Source: Planctomycetaceae bacterium (lineage in GTDB: Bacteria > Planctomycetota > Planctomycetia > Planctomycetales > Planctomycetaceae). From it: a stretch of 64,000 nt of DNA. Both the position numbers and the translations under genes were made by a program. Shown here piece after piece: positions 7,903 to 17,530 of the stretch (position 1 is the stretch's first letter; each line of letters begins with the position of its first letter). Under the pieces are notes generated by a model. That model made no database searches. It was not told the origin of the DNA and saw only the letters and a list, made by a program, of their open reading frames with translations. The stretch spans positions 552,503 to 616,502 of the forward strand of contig JACKHO010000005.1 in assembly GCA_020638955.1 (NCBI GenBank), read 5' to 3'.

Positions 7903-10900
7903 TCAGGATGTGGTCATGGCGTTGCCGGGCAGGAACACCGGCTCGATGCCTTCTTCCTGGAAAATGTTGGCGAGGTGCAAATGGCATGTGAACAGCAGGA
8001 CTTGCTGACCGTCCGTCGCGACGTCGAGCAATGTTTCGACGGCCGCTTCGGTTCGAGTCTGGTCGAAGTTGACAGTGACATCATCAAGGACGAGCGGTAG
8101 GTGAACGCCTTGATCCGCGAGTCCTTCAATCATGGCGAGTCGAATGGCGAGGAACACCTGCTCCCGCGTTCCACTGCTCAACTGCTCGACCTTGAGGGAC
8201 TGGTTCTGGTCATCATCAATGATGAGGGTCTTTTCTCCCAGGCGAGTCCAGACTTTGCGGTACCGACCGCAGGTCAATTGTCGCAGGTACTGTGACGCCT
8301 TTTGCAGTGTGTCGGGCTGTCGTGTCTTTTCGATGCGATCTCGCAGCATTCCGACGACGTCGTCGGCCATACGGGATGAGCACCACTGGCTTGTGGCTTC
8401 TTTGAGGGCGGCGAACAACTGGGCGCGATCAAATCTCAATGCCGTCAGTTGCCGATTGTCTTCTACCGCCCGCAGTTCGCGACGGAGTGTACCCAATTCC
8501 TCGTGTGCATTGCGGCTTAGGGCATCGAGCGATTCCAGTCGCTGGTTCGTGCGGGAGATGTCCTGTCGATTCGACTCAGCATCAAAGGCTGCGAAGTGGT
8601 CGTCCGCAATGGCGAGGTTTGGCTCGGTGCTCGCGAGCCGGTGCAGTTCGTCACGAATTTCGTGGGCCTGGCGCTCCAGCGCGGAACGCTGTTCCAGTGT
8701 TTGCAGACGGTCGGTAATTTCGTCACGTCCAGTGACCCCCAGTCGGGTCAACAACGCGGCACGCTGCGTTTGTAACCGAGCAAGGCGTTCGCCGTGCTTG
8801 TTCGATTCGACGTGCTTCAGCTTCGCCTGCTTTCGCAGTGTGGCACGCTGGCGACGGCGTTCCGCGATTTTCTGGACCTCGGCATTCCAGTCAGCGAGGA
8901 TTTTGTAAGGATCAAAGACTCGATAGTCGGCACCGTGCAGAGCCCGACCGAGCGATTCCACGTCGCGGCGGAATTCTGCCAGATCTTCCGCGTCACGGTC
9001 GACGTGATTGGCCCCCAACTGACGCTGCTGCCAGACGGTCTTCGCTTCAGCGACCTGAATAAACGTGTTGATGGCGGGGTCGATTTTCAACGTTTCTTCG
9101 AGGCCCGATTTGCGCAGGAACTCATTCCAGTCGCGTCGGCGCCGGCTTACGTCGCGCTGCACGTTCTGCAGTCGCTGTCGCATTACGGACATCGATTGAC
9201 GCATGCGGTCGACTTGCGCCGCCTGCTCTTCGATTTCTTCCAGCCCGGACAAATGCCGGTTCAACTCTTCAATGGCATCTTCCGGAGACTTCGCGGTTGA
9301 CGATGATCCGGGGATGGGCGAACGGAGGACATCACGCCGGGCCAGGCGTCCGATTTCCTCATCGATTTGGGCCAGTTCGTTCTGCAGGCTTTGCTGGTGC
9401 GTCCCCGAACCGACAATCCGGAATTCTTGTGAGGAGAAGTGCTGCACCATGGTGTGCTTCAGCGCCAGTGCCGAAATTCCCATCAGGCCGTAAATGATTC
9501 CGATGAGTAAAGCGGTCCATTCTCCTGACACAATATCCGTGTAACCCTGAGCGACAGAGTACAGGCCGCAGCCCATCAGCAGTACGCCGCCTACGGCGAA
9601 GAACCACAGGACGAGTGAGAAGAATGGCGGCAATTCATGGCCGACAATTCGCTGGGCCTGCGGAGCCGATAACAGGCTCATGGCATGTTCTAGCTGCTCG
9701 CGGCGTTGCTTGAGTGCGATGAGCTGACGCAGCTCACGGAGCCGCACGTCACATTTTTCACGATACTCCTCCAGAGAGGATGATCCCAGAGACTTCCGCA
9801 GTGCCTCCAGTTCGACCTGTCGCCTCTTGAGGAGTGAGGCACGCTTCTTGTAGCGTTTCACCATGCGAATGCGACTACGGATAGCGGAACGATACGACTG
9901 TGCGAGCCCCAGCAGTTCGCGCAGTTTGTCGCTCGACGCGTTGGCCCGTTTGATTTGATCCAGCGACCAGCTGCCGGGAATTTGACGCAACAGAGTGTCG
10001 ACTTCGGGCACGTCAATGTGTTCGACGACGCGCGAACCTTCGCTGAGTCGCTGTTCGAGTTGCCGCATTTTCACAGAGCGCTCATGCAAACTCTGGATTT
10101 TGCAGGCATGTTCTTCGATTTGCGGCTGCGTCTTGATTTCCGCAGCTTCTTTTTTCAGACGTCGAATGTCATCTGCGAGTCGGCGACGGACGCCGTTGAC
10201 TTCCTCGATTTCGAGTTCCAGTTCGTCGAAGCGGTCGAGAACCTCGGGCGGAATATCGAAAGTTGGAAGTTGGTCGAGTTGGCGACGCAAATCCCGCTCG
10301 CGTTTCCAGGGCGTCCAGGCGCGCTGGAGAAACTCATACCCTCGCAAGTTCTGCTTCAGATTTTCCTGTTCGCGTCGGTAGTCGTCAATTTTCTCCTCGA
10401 GCAGTCGTTGTTTGCCACGAATATCAGCATGTTGCTGCGAGGGAGCCGTGATGTTTTCAATTTCCCGTTCGACCTTCTGCAATTCGCGGATGAGATCGAA
10501 AATCTCCCCACTGTTCGGGGCCGATGCAATCAAACGCTCCTGCTCGGCAGACAGAGCGGACTGTGCTCCGAGAATTCGCTTTCCATCGGGACCAAGTGAA
10601 AGTGCGTAAATGTGTTGAGCGACTTCTTCGCCGTTGAGCGTGGCGAGCTGTTGCAATTCGTGCAGACCAATGGCGAAAACATTTTGAAACAAGCTTTCAC
10701 TGGCCCCGCCACGAATGCTCTCCAGCAGGGGATGCGAGTCGGACGCCTGTTGGCCATTCAATTCCAGTTTGCCGCGCGTGCCGGGTGCGGAAATTCGACG
10801 AAGTTGAACCGTTTGCCCTTTGTGCTCCAGGCGCAATGTTCCTGCGCATTCCAGGCGTTGTGGATTGGGCCCCGGCGTCCATTGGTCACGGTCCTGATAG

Positions 10901-11049
10901 CCGTACAGGACGCCACGGATGAATCGCATGAGCGTGGATTTGCCCGCTTCGTTCGGACCGTAAAAGACGGACACCCCCTCAGAATTGAGCGGGAGTGTGA
11001 CGTCCTTCCAGACACCGAATCGATCGATTTCGAGTTCTTGAATTCTCAT
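7903..11049 (-). CDS. Rad50/YhaN-like ATPase with long coiled coils and a membrane hairpin
   Basis: The 1,048-residue protein has an ABC/SMC-type ATPase split by long coiled coils. Walker A is GPNEAGKST (residues 31-39) and the signature is LSSGTREQVFLAIRLA near the C-terminus. Walker B and the D-loop are LPLVLDDVTVNFD, the form seen in YhaN-like proteins rather than the LDEP of Rad50. Heptad-rich Arg/Glu/Leu segments fill about residues 180-460 and 560-860. Between them sit two strongly hydrophobic stretches (around residues 480-545) that should cross the membrane as a hairpin. B. subtilis YhaN is, as I recall it, also membrane-associated. The next gene upstream encodes its SbcD/YhaO-like partner, 43 bp away, so this is an Mre11-Rad50-type pair. 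The role in DNA end processing is inferred from family only, and the partner seems catalytically inactive. Confidence 0.88.
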   Translation of the reverse strand: MRIQELEIDRFGVWKDVTLPLNSEGVSVFYGPNEAGKSTLMRFIRGVLYGYQDRDQWTPGPNPQRLECAGTLRLEHKGQTVQLRRISAPGTRGKLELNGQQASDSHPLLESIRGGASESLFQNVFAIGLHELQQLATLNGEEVAQHIYALSLGPDGKRILGAQSALSAEQERLIASAPNSGEIFDLIRELQKVEREIENITAPSQQHADIRGKQRLLEEKIDDYRREQENLKQNLRGYEFLQRAWTPWKRERDLRRQLDQLPTFDIPPEVLDRFDELELEIEEVNGVRRRLADDIRRLKKEAAEIKTQPQIEEHACKIQSLHERSVKMRQLEQRLSEGSRVVEHIDVPEVDTLLRQIPGSWSLDQIKRANASSDKLRELLGLAQSYRSAIRSRIRMVKRYKKRASLLKRRQVELEALRKSLGSSSLEEYREKCDVRLRELRQLIALKQRREQLEHAMSLLSAPQAQRIVGHELPPFFSLVLWFFAVGGVLLMGCGLYSVAQGYTDIVSGEWTALLIGIIYGLMGISALALKHTMVQHFSSQEFRIVGSGTHQQSLQNELAQIDEEIGRLARRDVLRSPIPGSSSTAKSPEDAIEELNRHLSGLEEIEEQAAQVDRMRQSMSVMRQRLQNVQRDVSRRRRDWNEFLRKSGLEETLKIDPAINTFIQVAEAKTVWQQRQLGANHVDRDAEDLAEFRRDVESLGRALHGADYRVFDPYKILADWNAEVQKIAERRRQRATLRKQAKLKHVESNKHGERLARLQTQRAALLTRLGVTGRDEITDRLQTLEQRSALERQAHEIRDELHRLASTEPNLAIADDHFAAFDAESNRQDISRTNQRLESLDALSRNAHEELGTLRRELRAVEDNRQLTALRFDRAQLFAALKEATSQWCSSRMADDVVGMLRDRIEKTRQPDTLQKASQYLRQLTCGRYRKVWTRLGEKTLIIDDDQNQSLKVEQLSSGTREQVFLAIRLAMIEGLADQGVHLPLVLDDVTVNFDQTRTEAAVETLLDVATDGQQVLLFTCHLHLANIFQEEGIEPVFLPGNAMTTS

Positions 11050-11092
11050 CGTGGACGACGTTTTGAAGGAGGGGTTTGCAAACGTAGTTGAA

Positions 11093-12385
11093 CTAGACGA
11101 GCCACTTCATACCGATTTTTCGAGCTTGCGAAACAACGCGTTCATTCGCGGTCGTTTCGACAACCTCACTCAGGATGTGGGCCGCCGAGCGGTCCTCTCC
11201 TGCAGATTGAATCAATTCCTGTTGGACCCGACTCAGCAGTTGATTCGATTGCTCATCCAGAATTTCTAAAAAGGTGTGCCCCAGCGTTTCTTCTGAAGCG
11301 GAAATCAAGTGGTCCCACAGTGGTTCGCGGGAAAGCTGATGGATCCGCAGCAGCGAATGATGCTCAGCAACTTCCGCTTCAATGAGTTGCCACAAGTCGC
11401 GGCAATTCTTCGGGTCGGAGAGTGAGTCGAGAACTTCGCTGTTGCCGCGAAGTTTCCAGCGGACAATCCACATTTTGTCGTCACTGTCCGGTTCGCGCTC
11501 CAGTAGTGCGAGTGACATCCGTTCGACGAGGTCATCCCATGATTCGTCTGGCTCGACATCAAGGCCAATGTTTTCCCAGCGAACGGGAGCGACGGTGCTG
11601 GGAGCAATACTCACTTGGCCGCTGGGCAAGACGTCGACAATGCTCACGCCGCATGGGCCACTGATATGACGCGTCAATGACTGAACTACGCCCGGGTCAT
11701 GTGCCTGGCCGCCTGCGTAGCGGTGTGTCCGCCGCTCGCCAGCTCCGAGTGCGATGTAATCCATGCCCGCTGCCATCGCGGCTTTGACGAGCGTGGCCGC
11801 AGCACGCGAAATGTCGGGTCGAGAAATCGGTTCGGGATCTGAGCCACTCCAGAGAATGGGTGTACCTGAGGGGACGAGACCAACATGAAACGGTGCCGAA
11901 ACGTCGCTGAAAGTCGCTGGGCCATTCGGCCCCCAGTCGGCTTCGTCTGACTGAGGCGTGGCGACGACGCGAACCGACGCAATTGTTCGTCCTTCACGAC
12001 GCACGAGGACGGGTTCGTCACGTTCATCACAGAGAATGGTGACGTTTTCTGGCAGGGAAATGTCGTGATCCCACGCTTCAATGGGATCGGTCTTGCCTGG
12101 AACGATAAAGACTTCTACACCGCTGCGGTCGAGTTTTTCCAAGCCACGCTGCAGTGCCACTCTGGCCCGGAGGCTGCGGGTTTCTTCGTCGAAGGTATTC
12201 CCTGTAAGCAGGAGAAAGGCCGCCCGCGCTTCGATGGCAATGTCGACAATGCGATCCCAGGCAATGAGTGTGGCTTCTTCAGCAACCTGCCGTGTGGCTC
12301 CGGTGAGGCCGAGACCGACCCCGGCCAACGGCTCATCAAGCCGTAAGTTGGCAGCGTGCACAAAGCGAAATGGAACCAGCGACAT
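11093..12385 (-). CDS. SbcD/YhaO-like metallophosphoesterase-fold protein, catalytic residues lost
   Basis: The order of segments matches SbcD/Mre11/YhaO nucleases, but the metal ligands are changed. The usual HAADLHLD is HAANLRLD (N13, R15), the GDxxD motif is TGNTFDE (N63), GNHD is PGKTD (K98, T99), and the GHxH is GAGE (214-217). At least five of the expected ligand residues are replaced, while the surrounding hydrophobic strands are kept. That argues for a maintained fold without nuclease activity, rather than random decay; the 430-residue frame is intact. The C-terminal half is helical and fits the capping/partner-binding region. It is the first gene of a two-gene unit with the Rad50/YhaN-like ATPase 43 bp downstream. 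It may serve as a structural or DNA-binding subunit. The start at 12385 has an AGGA upstream. Confidence 0.8.
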   Translation of the reverse strand: MSLVPFRFVHAANLRLDEPLAGVGLGLTGATRQVAEEATLIAWDRIVDIAIEARAAFLLLTGNTFDEETRSLRARVALQRGLEKLDRSGVEVFIVPGKTDPIEAWDHDISLPENVTILCDERDEPVLVRREGRTIASVRVVATPQSDEADWGPNGPATFSDVSAPFHVGLVPSGTPILWSGSDPEPISRPDISRAAATLVKAAMAAGMDYIALGAGERRTHRYAGGQAHDPGVVQSLTRHISGPCGVSIVDVLPSGQVSIAPSTVAPVRWENIGLDVEPDESWDDLVERMSLALLEREPDSDDKMWIVRWKLRGNSEVLDSLSDPKNCRDLWQLIEAEVAEHHSLLRIHQLSREPLWDHLISASEETLGHTFLEILDEQSNQLLSRVQQELIQSAGEDRSAAHILSEVVETTANERVVSQARKIGMKWLV

Positions 12386-12813
12386 CTCGGAGTCCTTTCC
12401 CGATCGCCAACATGAACTCTTCCCTCTTCCATCAGCAGAATCTGCCGAATGGAGGCTCAGTTTGGCGAAAATGTAACGGCTTGCGTCGTTTAGGAAAAGT
12501 CCGATTCAGGCATTGCGGTTGACATCCTCTTCTGACAATGGGCCGCGAACCGCTCGCAAGTTCTGCTCGAGATATTGGAGTGAACGGTCCAAAGTGCCCT
12601 TCAAAGGTGAGAGGCGGGGAACACATCCGCGTGCCCGACGGCAAATTGCTGGCAAAAACTGGCCAAAACCGTGGATTTTCTGCGGAAAACGTGGTTCAAC
12701 GGAATTGACAACTTCCCGGCACACGACTCTACTTAGCCCAGCAAGTCAAGGAGAGGACAATTCGTTAAGTCACTTTCCACACACGTTACCGCCATTTTTG
12801 AAAAGGAGCGACA
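12386..12813. other. Intergenic region, divergent promoters expected
   Basis: This 428-bp gap lies between the nuclease-like gene (minus) and HU (plus). Several short frames cross it but none has a start signal or protein-like composition. It should contain the two divergent promoters; I could not assign a convincing -35/-10 pair. Confidence 0.4.
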
Positions 12814-13143
12814 ATGGCGAAAAAAGCCGCCGCTGCAAAGAAGAAGCCAATGAGCAAAACTGAGTTGCTCAATGCACTCGTCGAGAAAACCGGTCAAGGC
12901 AAAAAGGAAGTGTCCGCTTTGCTCGAAAGCCTCGAAGGTCTGATTTCGGATGCCCTCAGCAAGAAGGGTGCTGGTGCTTTCGTTCTGCCAGGCCTGCTGA
13001 AAATCGTGGTTGCCGAAAAGAAGGCACAGCCTGCACGCCAGGGTATTAACCCACGTACCGGCGAGACGATCCAAATTGCGGCCAAGCCAGCCTCGAAGGT
13101 TGTGCGCGTCCGTGCTTTGAAGAAGCTCAAAGAAATGATCTAA
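12814..13143 (+). CDS. HU-family DNA-binding protein
   Basis: The 109-residue protein belongs to the HU/IHF family of nucleoid proteins that bend and compact DNA. After a Lys/Ala-rich N-terminal extension of about 13 residues come the helical dimerisation part (SKTELLNALVEKTGQGKK...) and the beta-arm region with INPRTGETIQI and ASKVVRVRA, which wraps the DNA minor groove. The usual NPRTGE signature is present, and FVLPGLLKIV replaces the more common GFGxFxVxxR segment. The N-terminal Lys/Ala extension is seen in several lineages and should add non-specific DNA affinity. The start is firm: AAGGAG lies 5-7 bases before the ATG. A strong terminator follows the gene, so it is probably transcribed alone. 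Confidence 0.93.
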   Translation: MAKKAAAAKKKPMSKTELLNALVEKTGQGKKEVSALLESLEGLISDALSKKGAGAFVLPGLLKIVVAEKKAQPARQGINPRTGETIQIAAKPASKVVRVRALKKLKEMI

Positions 13144-13182
13144 GGCGAATTCAACAGGCTGGTTACAGCCGACGGATTCCTC

Positions 13183-13216
13183 AATGCCTTCCGGTTTCGG
13201 CCGGGAGGCATTTTTC
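13183..13216 (+). terminator. Intrinsic terminator of the HU gene
   Basis: The stem AATGCCTTCCGG / CCGGGAGGCATT (one G-U pair) with a TTTCGG loop is followed by a run of Ts, 40 bp after the HU stop codon. Confidence 0.85.
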
Positions 13217-13371
13217 GTTTGAAAGCGGAGAAATCGACAGTTCTCGTGGACGCCGATGGCACCGATGTGTTGAGATGGTTGAATGTGGCTTCGCCACGGT
13301 TGAGATGGTTGAGAGCTGCCGAGTGCAGTTCACGAGCCAATGCAGTGAGACTGGCGTGCATTCCCGTACGG

Positions 13372-15864
13372 TTACTTCTGCAGGAAACTCTCTACCGTCA
13401 TTTCGCCGTCCGGTGCGACAGTGACTGTAATTGCTCCCGCTTCGGCGGTCGTGAGCAGTTCCGATTCTCCCACCACGTCTCGCAGGCGATTCCGGACCGC
13501 TGCGTCATTTGTGCTGACGACTACAAGTTCCGCCTGTGCCCAGTCGTAGAATGCCGGAGGGTTTGACGCTTTTGATCCATGATGCGGAGCAAGAACCACG
13601 TCAAACTGCCCGGACGCAGATTCGATGAGTGCTGACTGACCGGCATCTTCGATGTCGCCGGTCAGCAGCAGGCGGCGACCGCCGTATTCCACAGCCAGCA
13701 CCACGCTGTTGGCGTTGTCGTCCTCATCTTCCCATACGAGAGGTGGATGGAGTGCTCGAATGTGGCAATTCGTTTCTCCGATTCCTGTCCTTTGGAGTTC
13801 GTCACCTGAATGAATAAAGCGAATGGGAACATCCGCTGCGGTGGTGGCATCGAAAAACTCGGCCACGGAACGTTGGTCGAGATCGACAAAGGTAGGAGAT
13901 AAGAACACCGTGCCGACAGAAATGTGTTCCAGCAGGTACGGCACGCCATTGAAGTGGTCGACGTCGGCATGGGAAATGACAACGGCGTGGACTCGTGAAA
14001 TGCCCCGCGACCAAAGGACGTTTTCAATTTGCCGCGTGGCATTGCGTCCCAGGCCAAATGTGCCGCCATCACTGAGAATGGTGGAACCGTCGGGCAGTTC
14101 GAGGAGCACAGCGTTCCCGTGGCCGACCGAAATGAATGTGCAGCGGAGGTTGTCGCGTCGCGCGGGCCACAGGGCGAGCGACAGTCCCAGTGCGCACCAG
14201 AGCGTCAGTCCGCGCCATCCCCAACGAGAAGCGCTTTTGCGTCGCCAGGGATTCCACCACATTGTCAGGCACACGTAGAAGCCCACAAGCCACCAGAGTG
14301 GAACGCCCGGGACATACATATGCCCGCCCGGCAGTTGCCCGCACCATTTGACGCTGCCGTACAGCAAATTCAGTGACCAGTTAAACGAACTGGCCATCCA
14401 GGGAACTGTGGCGGGAAGCAAGAGGCAACAGACCACAAATAGAAACCCGAGAACAAGCGTCAGGGCCGTAAGTGGCAGCAGGATAAGGTTGCCCAGGAGT
14501 CCCACGGGCGTAATTAAATGAAACCGGGACATCGTCACCGGGGCCGTAGCGACCAGAATGGCCAGCGTGATGACGAACATCATCAGCATGCGTTGGCCCC
14601 AGTCGCGGGCGAGTGCGAACAGGAAGGACTCCTCTTGCGGAAGTTCTGCTGACATCGCCCCTGTGGACAGACGCATGAACCATGGCGAGACAACCAGAAT
14701 GGCCCACACCGCCAGAAAGGAGAGTTGAGCCCCAATGTCGAATAGGTCGGTGGGCCGGTACAGGACGAGGATTAATGCGGTAGCGGCCAACGCATTCAGG
14801 CCATCAAGCCTCCGATGCGCGAATTGTGCAGAAAGCGACATGACCACCAGCAACACGGCACGCAGGATGGGCGGACGCGCATTGGTGACGAATGCATATC
14901 CGACCGCCAGACCAATCAAGAGAAGAGTCGTTGATGCGACGGAAATATTGAGCCAGCGACACACCAGAAAGAACGCACCCAACAAAATGCCGACATGCAA
15001 TCCCGAAATCGCCAGGAGGTGCATCGCCCCGGTCTCTGCAAACTGGGTGCGAAGTTCATGGTCGATGCGTGTGCGGTCACCAAACAGAAGAGATGACGCA
15101 ATGGGTTGGACCTCGAGCGACAAGTGCCGTGTCATCGCCTGGTCACACTGACGGCGCAGTCCGTTACGCCAGTTGATGATGGACCACCTGAATCCGTGAT
15201 GCGGACGAACAATCTTAATTGCCAAAGGATGATTGACCATGACGACGGCATCCAACCCCTGAGCTCGCAGGTAGTCACGATAGTCGATATCGCCTGGATT
15301 TTGCGGCGGTTGCGGTAGCGAGATCACGCCCGTTAAGTCGAGTTCATCACCAGCTTGAACACCCAGAAGATGGCCGCTCACGCTGAGTCGCACATTGCCG
15401 GAGATGTCGTGCCAAGTCCCTTTGTCGTTCACCCGCAGGCAGCGGACGGGGACGACCGTCTGGTCGAGTTGCATCCAGTCTGGAATCGTTGCTGAATGTT
15501 CGGCGGGACGAATTTCCGGCTCGGCGAGTGCCTGTCCGCGCAATCGAATGAGTGCTGGCTCATGGTGAGCGAGCGTTGAGATATTGTCCGACTGCCGCAC
15601 CGACCAGAAAAGATGATGGCGAGCTGCTCCCACGGCGACGAGCAGGAGACAAAGTGCCGCTGATCGAGTCCGTTGTGTGGATGACCCGGTGAATAGCAAA
15701 ACGGGCAGACAGCACGCTGCGAGAGACAACCAAATGGTGATGCCCACATCGCAGTAACGATCCAGCACCATTCCCGCAGCGACCACAATGAAAGCCAACA
15801 GGGCAGGACGGCGTGGTTGAAGTCCACTTCGCTCGACTGCGTCGCCCCCGTCGGTCTGTTCCAT
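13372..15864 (-). CDS. comEC: ComEC/Rec2-family DNA uptake channel protein
   Basis: ComEC forms the inner-membrane channel through which single-stranded DNA enters during natural transformation. The 830-residue protein has the full three-part layout. Hydrophobic segments and a DUF4131-like OB domain fill residues 1-200. The Competence domain, with many membrane helices and the HLLAISGLHVGIL motif, spans about 240-520. A C-terminal metallo-beta-lactamase-like domain follows, with LSDGGTFG, ISHADVDHFNG and LAPHHGSKASNPP. The HxDxD-type motif and downstream His are kept, so the nuclease-like domain may be active. It lies 29 bp downstream of lpxK on the same strand and is probably co-transcribed. 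No other competence gene is in the window, so natural transformation cannot be claimed from this gene alone. Confidence 0.92.
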   Translation of the reverse strand: MEQTDGGDAVERSGLQPRRPALLAFIVVAAGMVLDRYCDVGITIWLSLAACCLPVLLFTGSSTQRTRSAALCLLLVAVGAARHHLFWSVRQSDNISTLAHHEPALIRLRGQALAEPEIRPAEHSATIPDWMQLDQTVVPVRCLRVNDKGTWHDISGNVRLSVSGHLLGVQAGDELDLTGVISLPQPPQNPGDIDYRDYLRAQGLDAVVMVNHPLAIKIVRPHHGFRWSIINWRNGLRRQCDQAMTRHLSLEVQPIASSLLFGDRTRIDHELRTQFAETGAMHLLAISGLHVGILLGAFFLVCRWLNISVASTTLLLIGLAVGYAFVTNARPPILRAVLLVVMSLSAQFAHRRLDGLNALAATALILVLYRPTDLFDIGAQLSFLAVWAILVVSPWFMRLSTGAMSAELPQEESFLFALARDWGQRMLMMFVITLAILVATAPVTMSRFHLITPVGLLGNLILLPLTALTLVLGFLFVVCCLLLPATVPWMASSFNWSLNLLYGSVKWCGQLPGGHMYVPGVPLWWLVGFYVCLTMWWNPWRRKSASRWGWRGLTLWCALGLSLALWPARRDNLRCTFISVGHGNAVLLELPDGSTILSDGGTFGLGRNATRQIENVLWSRGISRVHAVVISHADVDHFNGVPYLLEHISVGTVFLSPTFVDLDQRSVAEFFDATTAADVPIRFIHSGDELQRTGIGETNCHIRALHPPLVWEDEDDNANSVVLAVEYGGRRLLLTGDIEDAGQSALIESASGQFDVVLAPHHGSKASNPPAFYDWAQAELVVVSTNDAAVRNRLRDVVGESELLTTAEAGAITVTVAPDGEMTVESFLQK

Positions 15865-15893
15865 TTCTTAGCCCTCAAGTTGTTCTGTTCCGT

Positions 15894-16940
15894 TCAACTA
15901 TGAAGAGCCGAGGCAAGAATGTCGAGCAGTGGCTGGGAAGAATCCAGAAACTCGAGCCGGATCTCAACCGCCAGCAACGGGACTCCATTTAAGTCCGGCT
16001 GGTTGATTTTGACGAGGTCTTTGAGTGTGGTCAGCCAGACCGATGGCGTCTCTGCTGCGGCTGACAGTTCGTCGAGGTCACCCCGGGAGTAGTGAAAATG
16101 ATCTGGGAATGCGCTGAGGGGGACTTCGTTACCAACGAGGGAGGACAGAGTCTTCTGAAACCCGATTGGGTTTCCAATGCCGCAAAAGGCGTGCGGATGG
16201 CTCCAGTCAATTTGTGCATCGCCGACCGAGTAGTTTTCACCTTGTGAGTTGGAGAATCCCGTAGACGTAAATTGCGTTCGCAAAATGGGAACGCTGGTGT
16301 ACGTTTTTGCTTGTGCAATGATTTGGGTGATGGCTGCTTCGTCCACCTGATCACACCTCGTCAAGAGTATGGCACTGGCACGTCGCAGTCCCGAAAGTGA
16401 TTCCCGAAGCAGGCCGCGCGGCAGCAAATGCCCGAACCCCCAGGGATTTGATGCGTCTATCAGTACGAGGTCGACGTCTCGGTGCAGTTGTCGGTGTTGG
16501 AATCCATCATCGAGAACCGCGACATTTACGTCGTGCTCCTGGAGGAGTTTTTGTCCTCCGGCAAATCGGCTTCGATTCTGGATGTGTGGAATGTCGGGGC
16601 ACAATAGTTCGAGAACGCGTTTCTCGTCGTTGCCGGCTGGATCGAGGGACTTGTAGCCGCGCGAGAGTAAACCTGGTCGGTAACCCAACGAAGTCAGCTG
16701 ATGCGTTAACCAGGCAACCACGGGAGTTTTCCCGGTACCTCCTGTGGTGACATTTCCAACGGAAATGACCGGGACATTCAGTTCAGCAGTCTTCAGGAGT
16801 TTTCTGTCAAACAGTCTATTACGTAGTGAAATGGCCGCGCCGTACAGCGGTGCAGCCAGCGACAGTCCGGCACGCATGAGCGCCGCCGAGACATCGCGTC
16901 GGTGACCTGAAAGGATCTGATGTATCTGGTCGTGTGTCAC
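15894..16940 (-). CDS. lpxK: Tetraacyldisaccharide 4'-kinase (lipid A synthesis)
   Basis: LpxK phosphorylates the 4' position of the tetraacylated disaccharide to form lipid IVA, at the inner face of the cytoplasmic membrane. The 348-residue protein has the N-terminal hydrophobic helix region (about residues 20-42), the P-loop GNVTTGGTGKTP, LLSRGYKS, the conserved VLDDGFQHRQLHRDVDLVLID block and LPRGLLRES. Length is typical (about 330-350). Its presence indicates a lipid A-containing outer membrane, in line with a Gram-negative-type planctomycete envelope. It is followed by comEC after 29 bp. The ATG at 16940 gives the expected N-terminus. Confidence 0.93.
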   Translation of the reverse strand: MTHDQIHQILSGHRRDVSAALMRAGLSLAAPLYGAAISLRNRLFDRKLLKTAELNVPVISVGNVTTGGTGKTPVVAWLTHQLTSLGYRPGLLSRGYKSLDPAGNDEKRVLELLCPDIPHIQNRSRFAGGQKLLQEHDVNVAVLDDGFQHRQLHRDVDLVLIDASNPWGFGHLLPRGLLRESLSGLRRASAILLTRCDQVDEAAITQIIAQAKTYTSVPILRTQFTSTGFSNSQGENYSVGDAQIDWSHPHAFCGIGNPIGFQKTLSSLVGNEVPLSAFPDHFHYSRGDLDELSAAAETPSVWLTTLKDLVKINQPDLNGVPLLAVEIRLEFLDSSQPLLDILASALHS

Positions 16941-17101
16941 GCCGAAATTCTTTGGCGAAGTTTTGTGGATTTCCGGACCGTGAAAGATTTACGAGCAAGC
17001 GCAGACCGCCTATATTGCTTACCGTGACGATTGTCGGCGATGTAGGGATTTTCGCACAAGATTCGATTCTGTGCAGCCGATCATAACATCACAACTCAAC
17101 T

Positions 17102-17176
<75 letters not shown>

Positions 17177-17181
17177 CTTCT

Positions 17182-17218
17182 GCCGCCACAAGTTCACCTG
17201 AACCTGTGGCGGCTTTTT
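17182..17218 (+). terminator. Intrinsic terminator of tRNA-Cys
   Basis: The stem GCCGCCACA (17182-17190) with TGTGGCGGC (17205-17213), with an inner GTTCA/TGAAC extension, is followed by five Ts. It begins 6 bases after the tRNA. Confidence 0.9.
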
Positions 17219-17530
17219 CATGCGCGCCTGCCTGAGAGAAGCGGTTAGGTGGAAGCTGTAAGCCAATTATCTATAGGGGCTTGCGGCTTTTGTTGTTGCT
17301 GGGCTGGGGTGATCTGCCACCAACACGGGCAAGACTTCTCAGTCGCGGCATCCGTTTGCTGGGCTGGCGGCCAAATTCCCGGAATTCAGTTGAGGTCCCG
17401 TTTCCAAGTCGGGTAGAATCCGGTTGTAGTGAATTTGGCGACAATGAGAGTTTAAGGAGCTTTGCGACAGTTCTACGGGGATGGCCCATGTCGTCAGGGG
17501 GTGTTCCCGGCCAACTCAACGGAGGACGTG
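17219..17530 (+). other. Intergenic region upstream of the Cys/Tyr-rich protein
   Basis: This is 312 bp with no supported gene. TTGCTGGGCTGG occurs twice (about 17294 and 17357). The last bases hold the GGAGG ribosome binding site of the next gene. A promoter is expected here, but no clear one was found. Confidence 0.35.
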
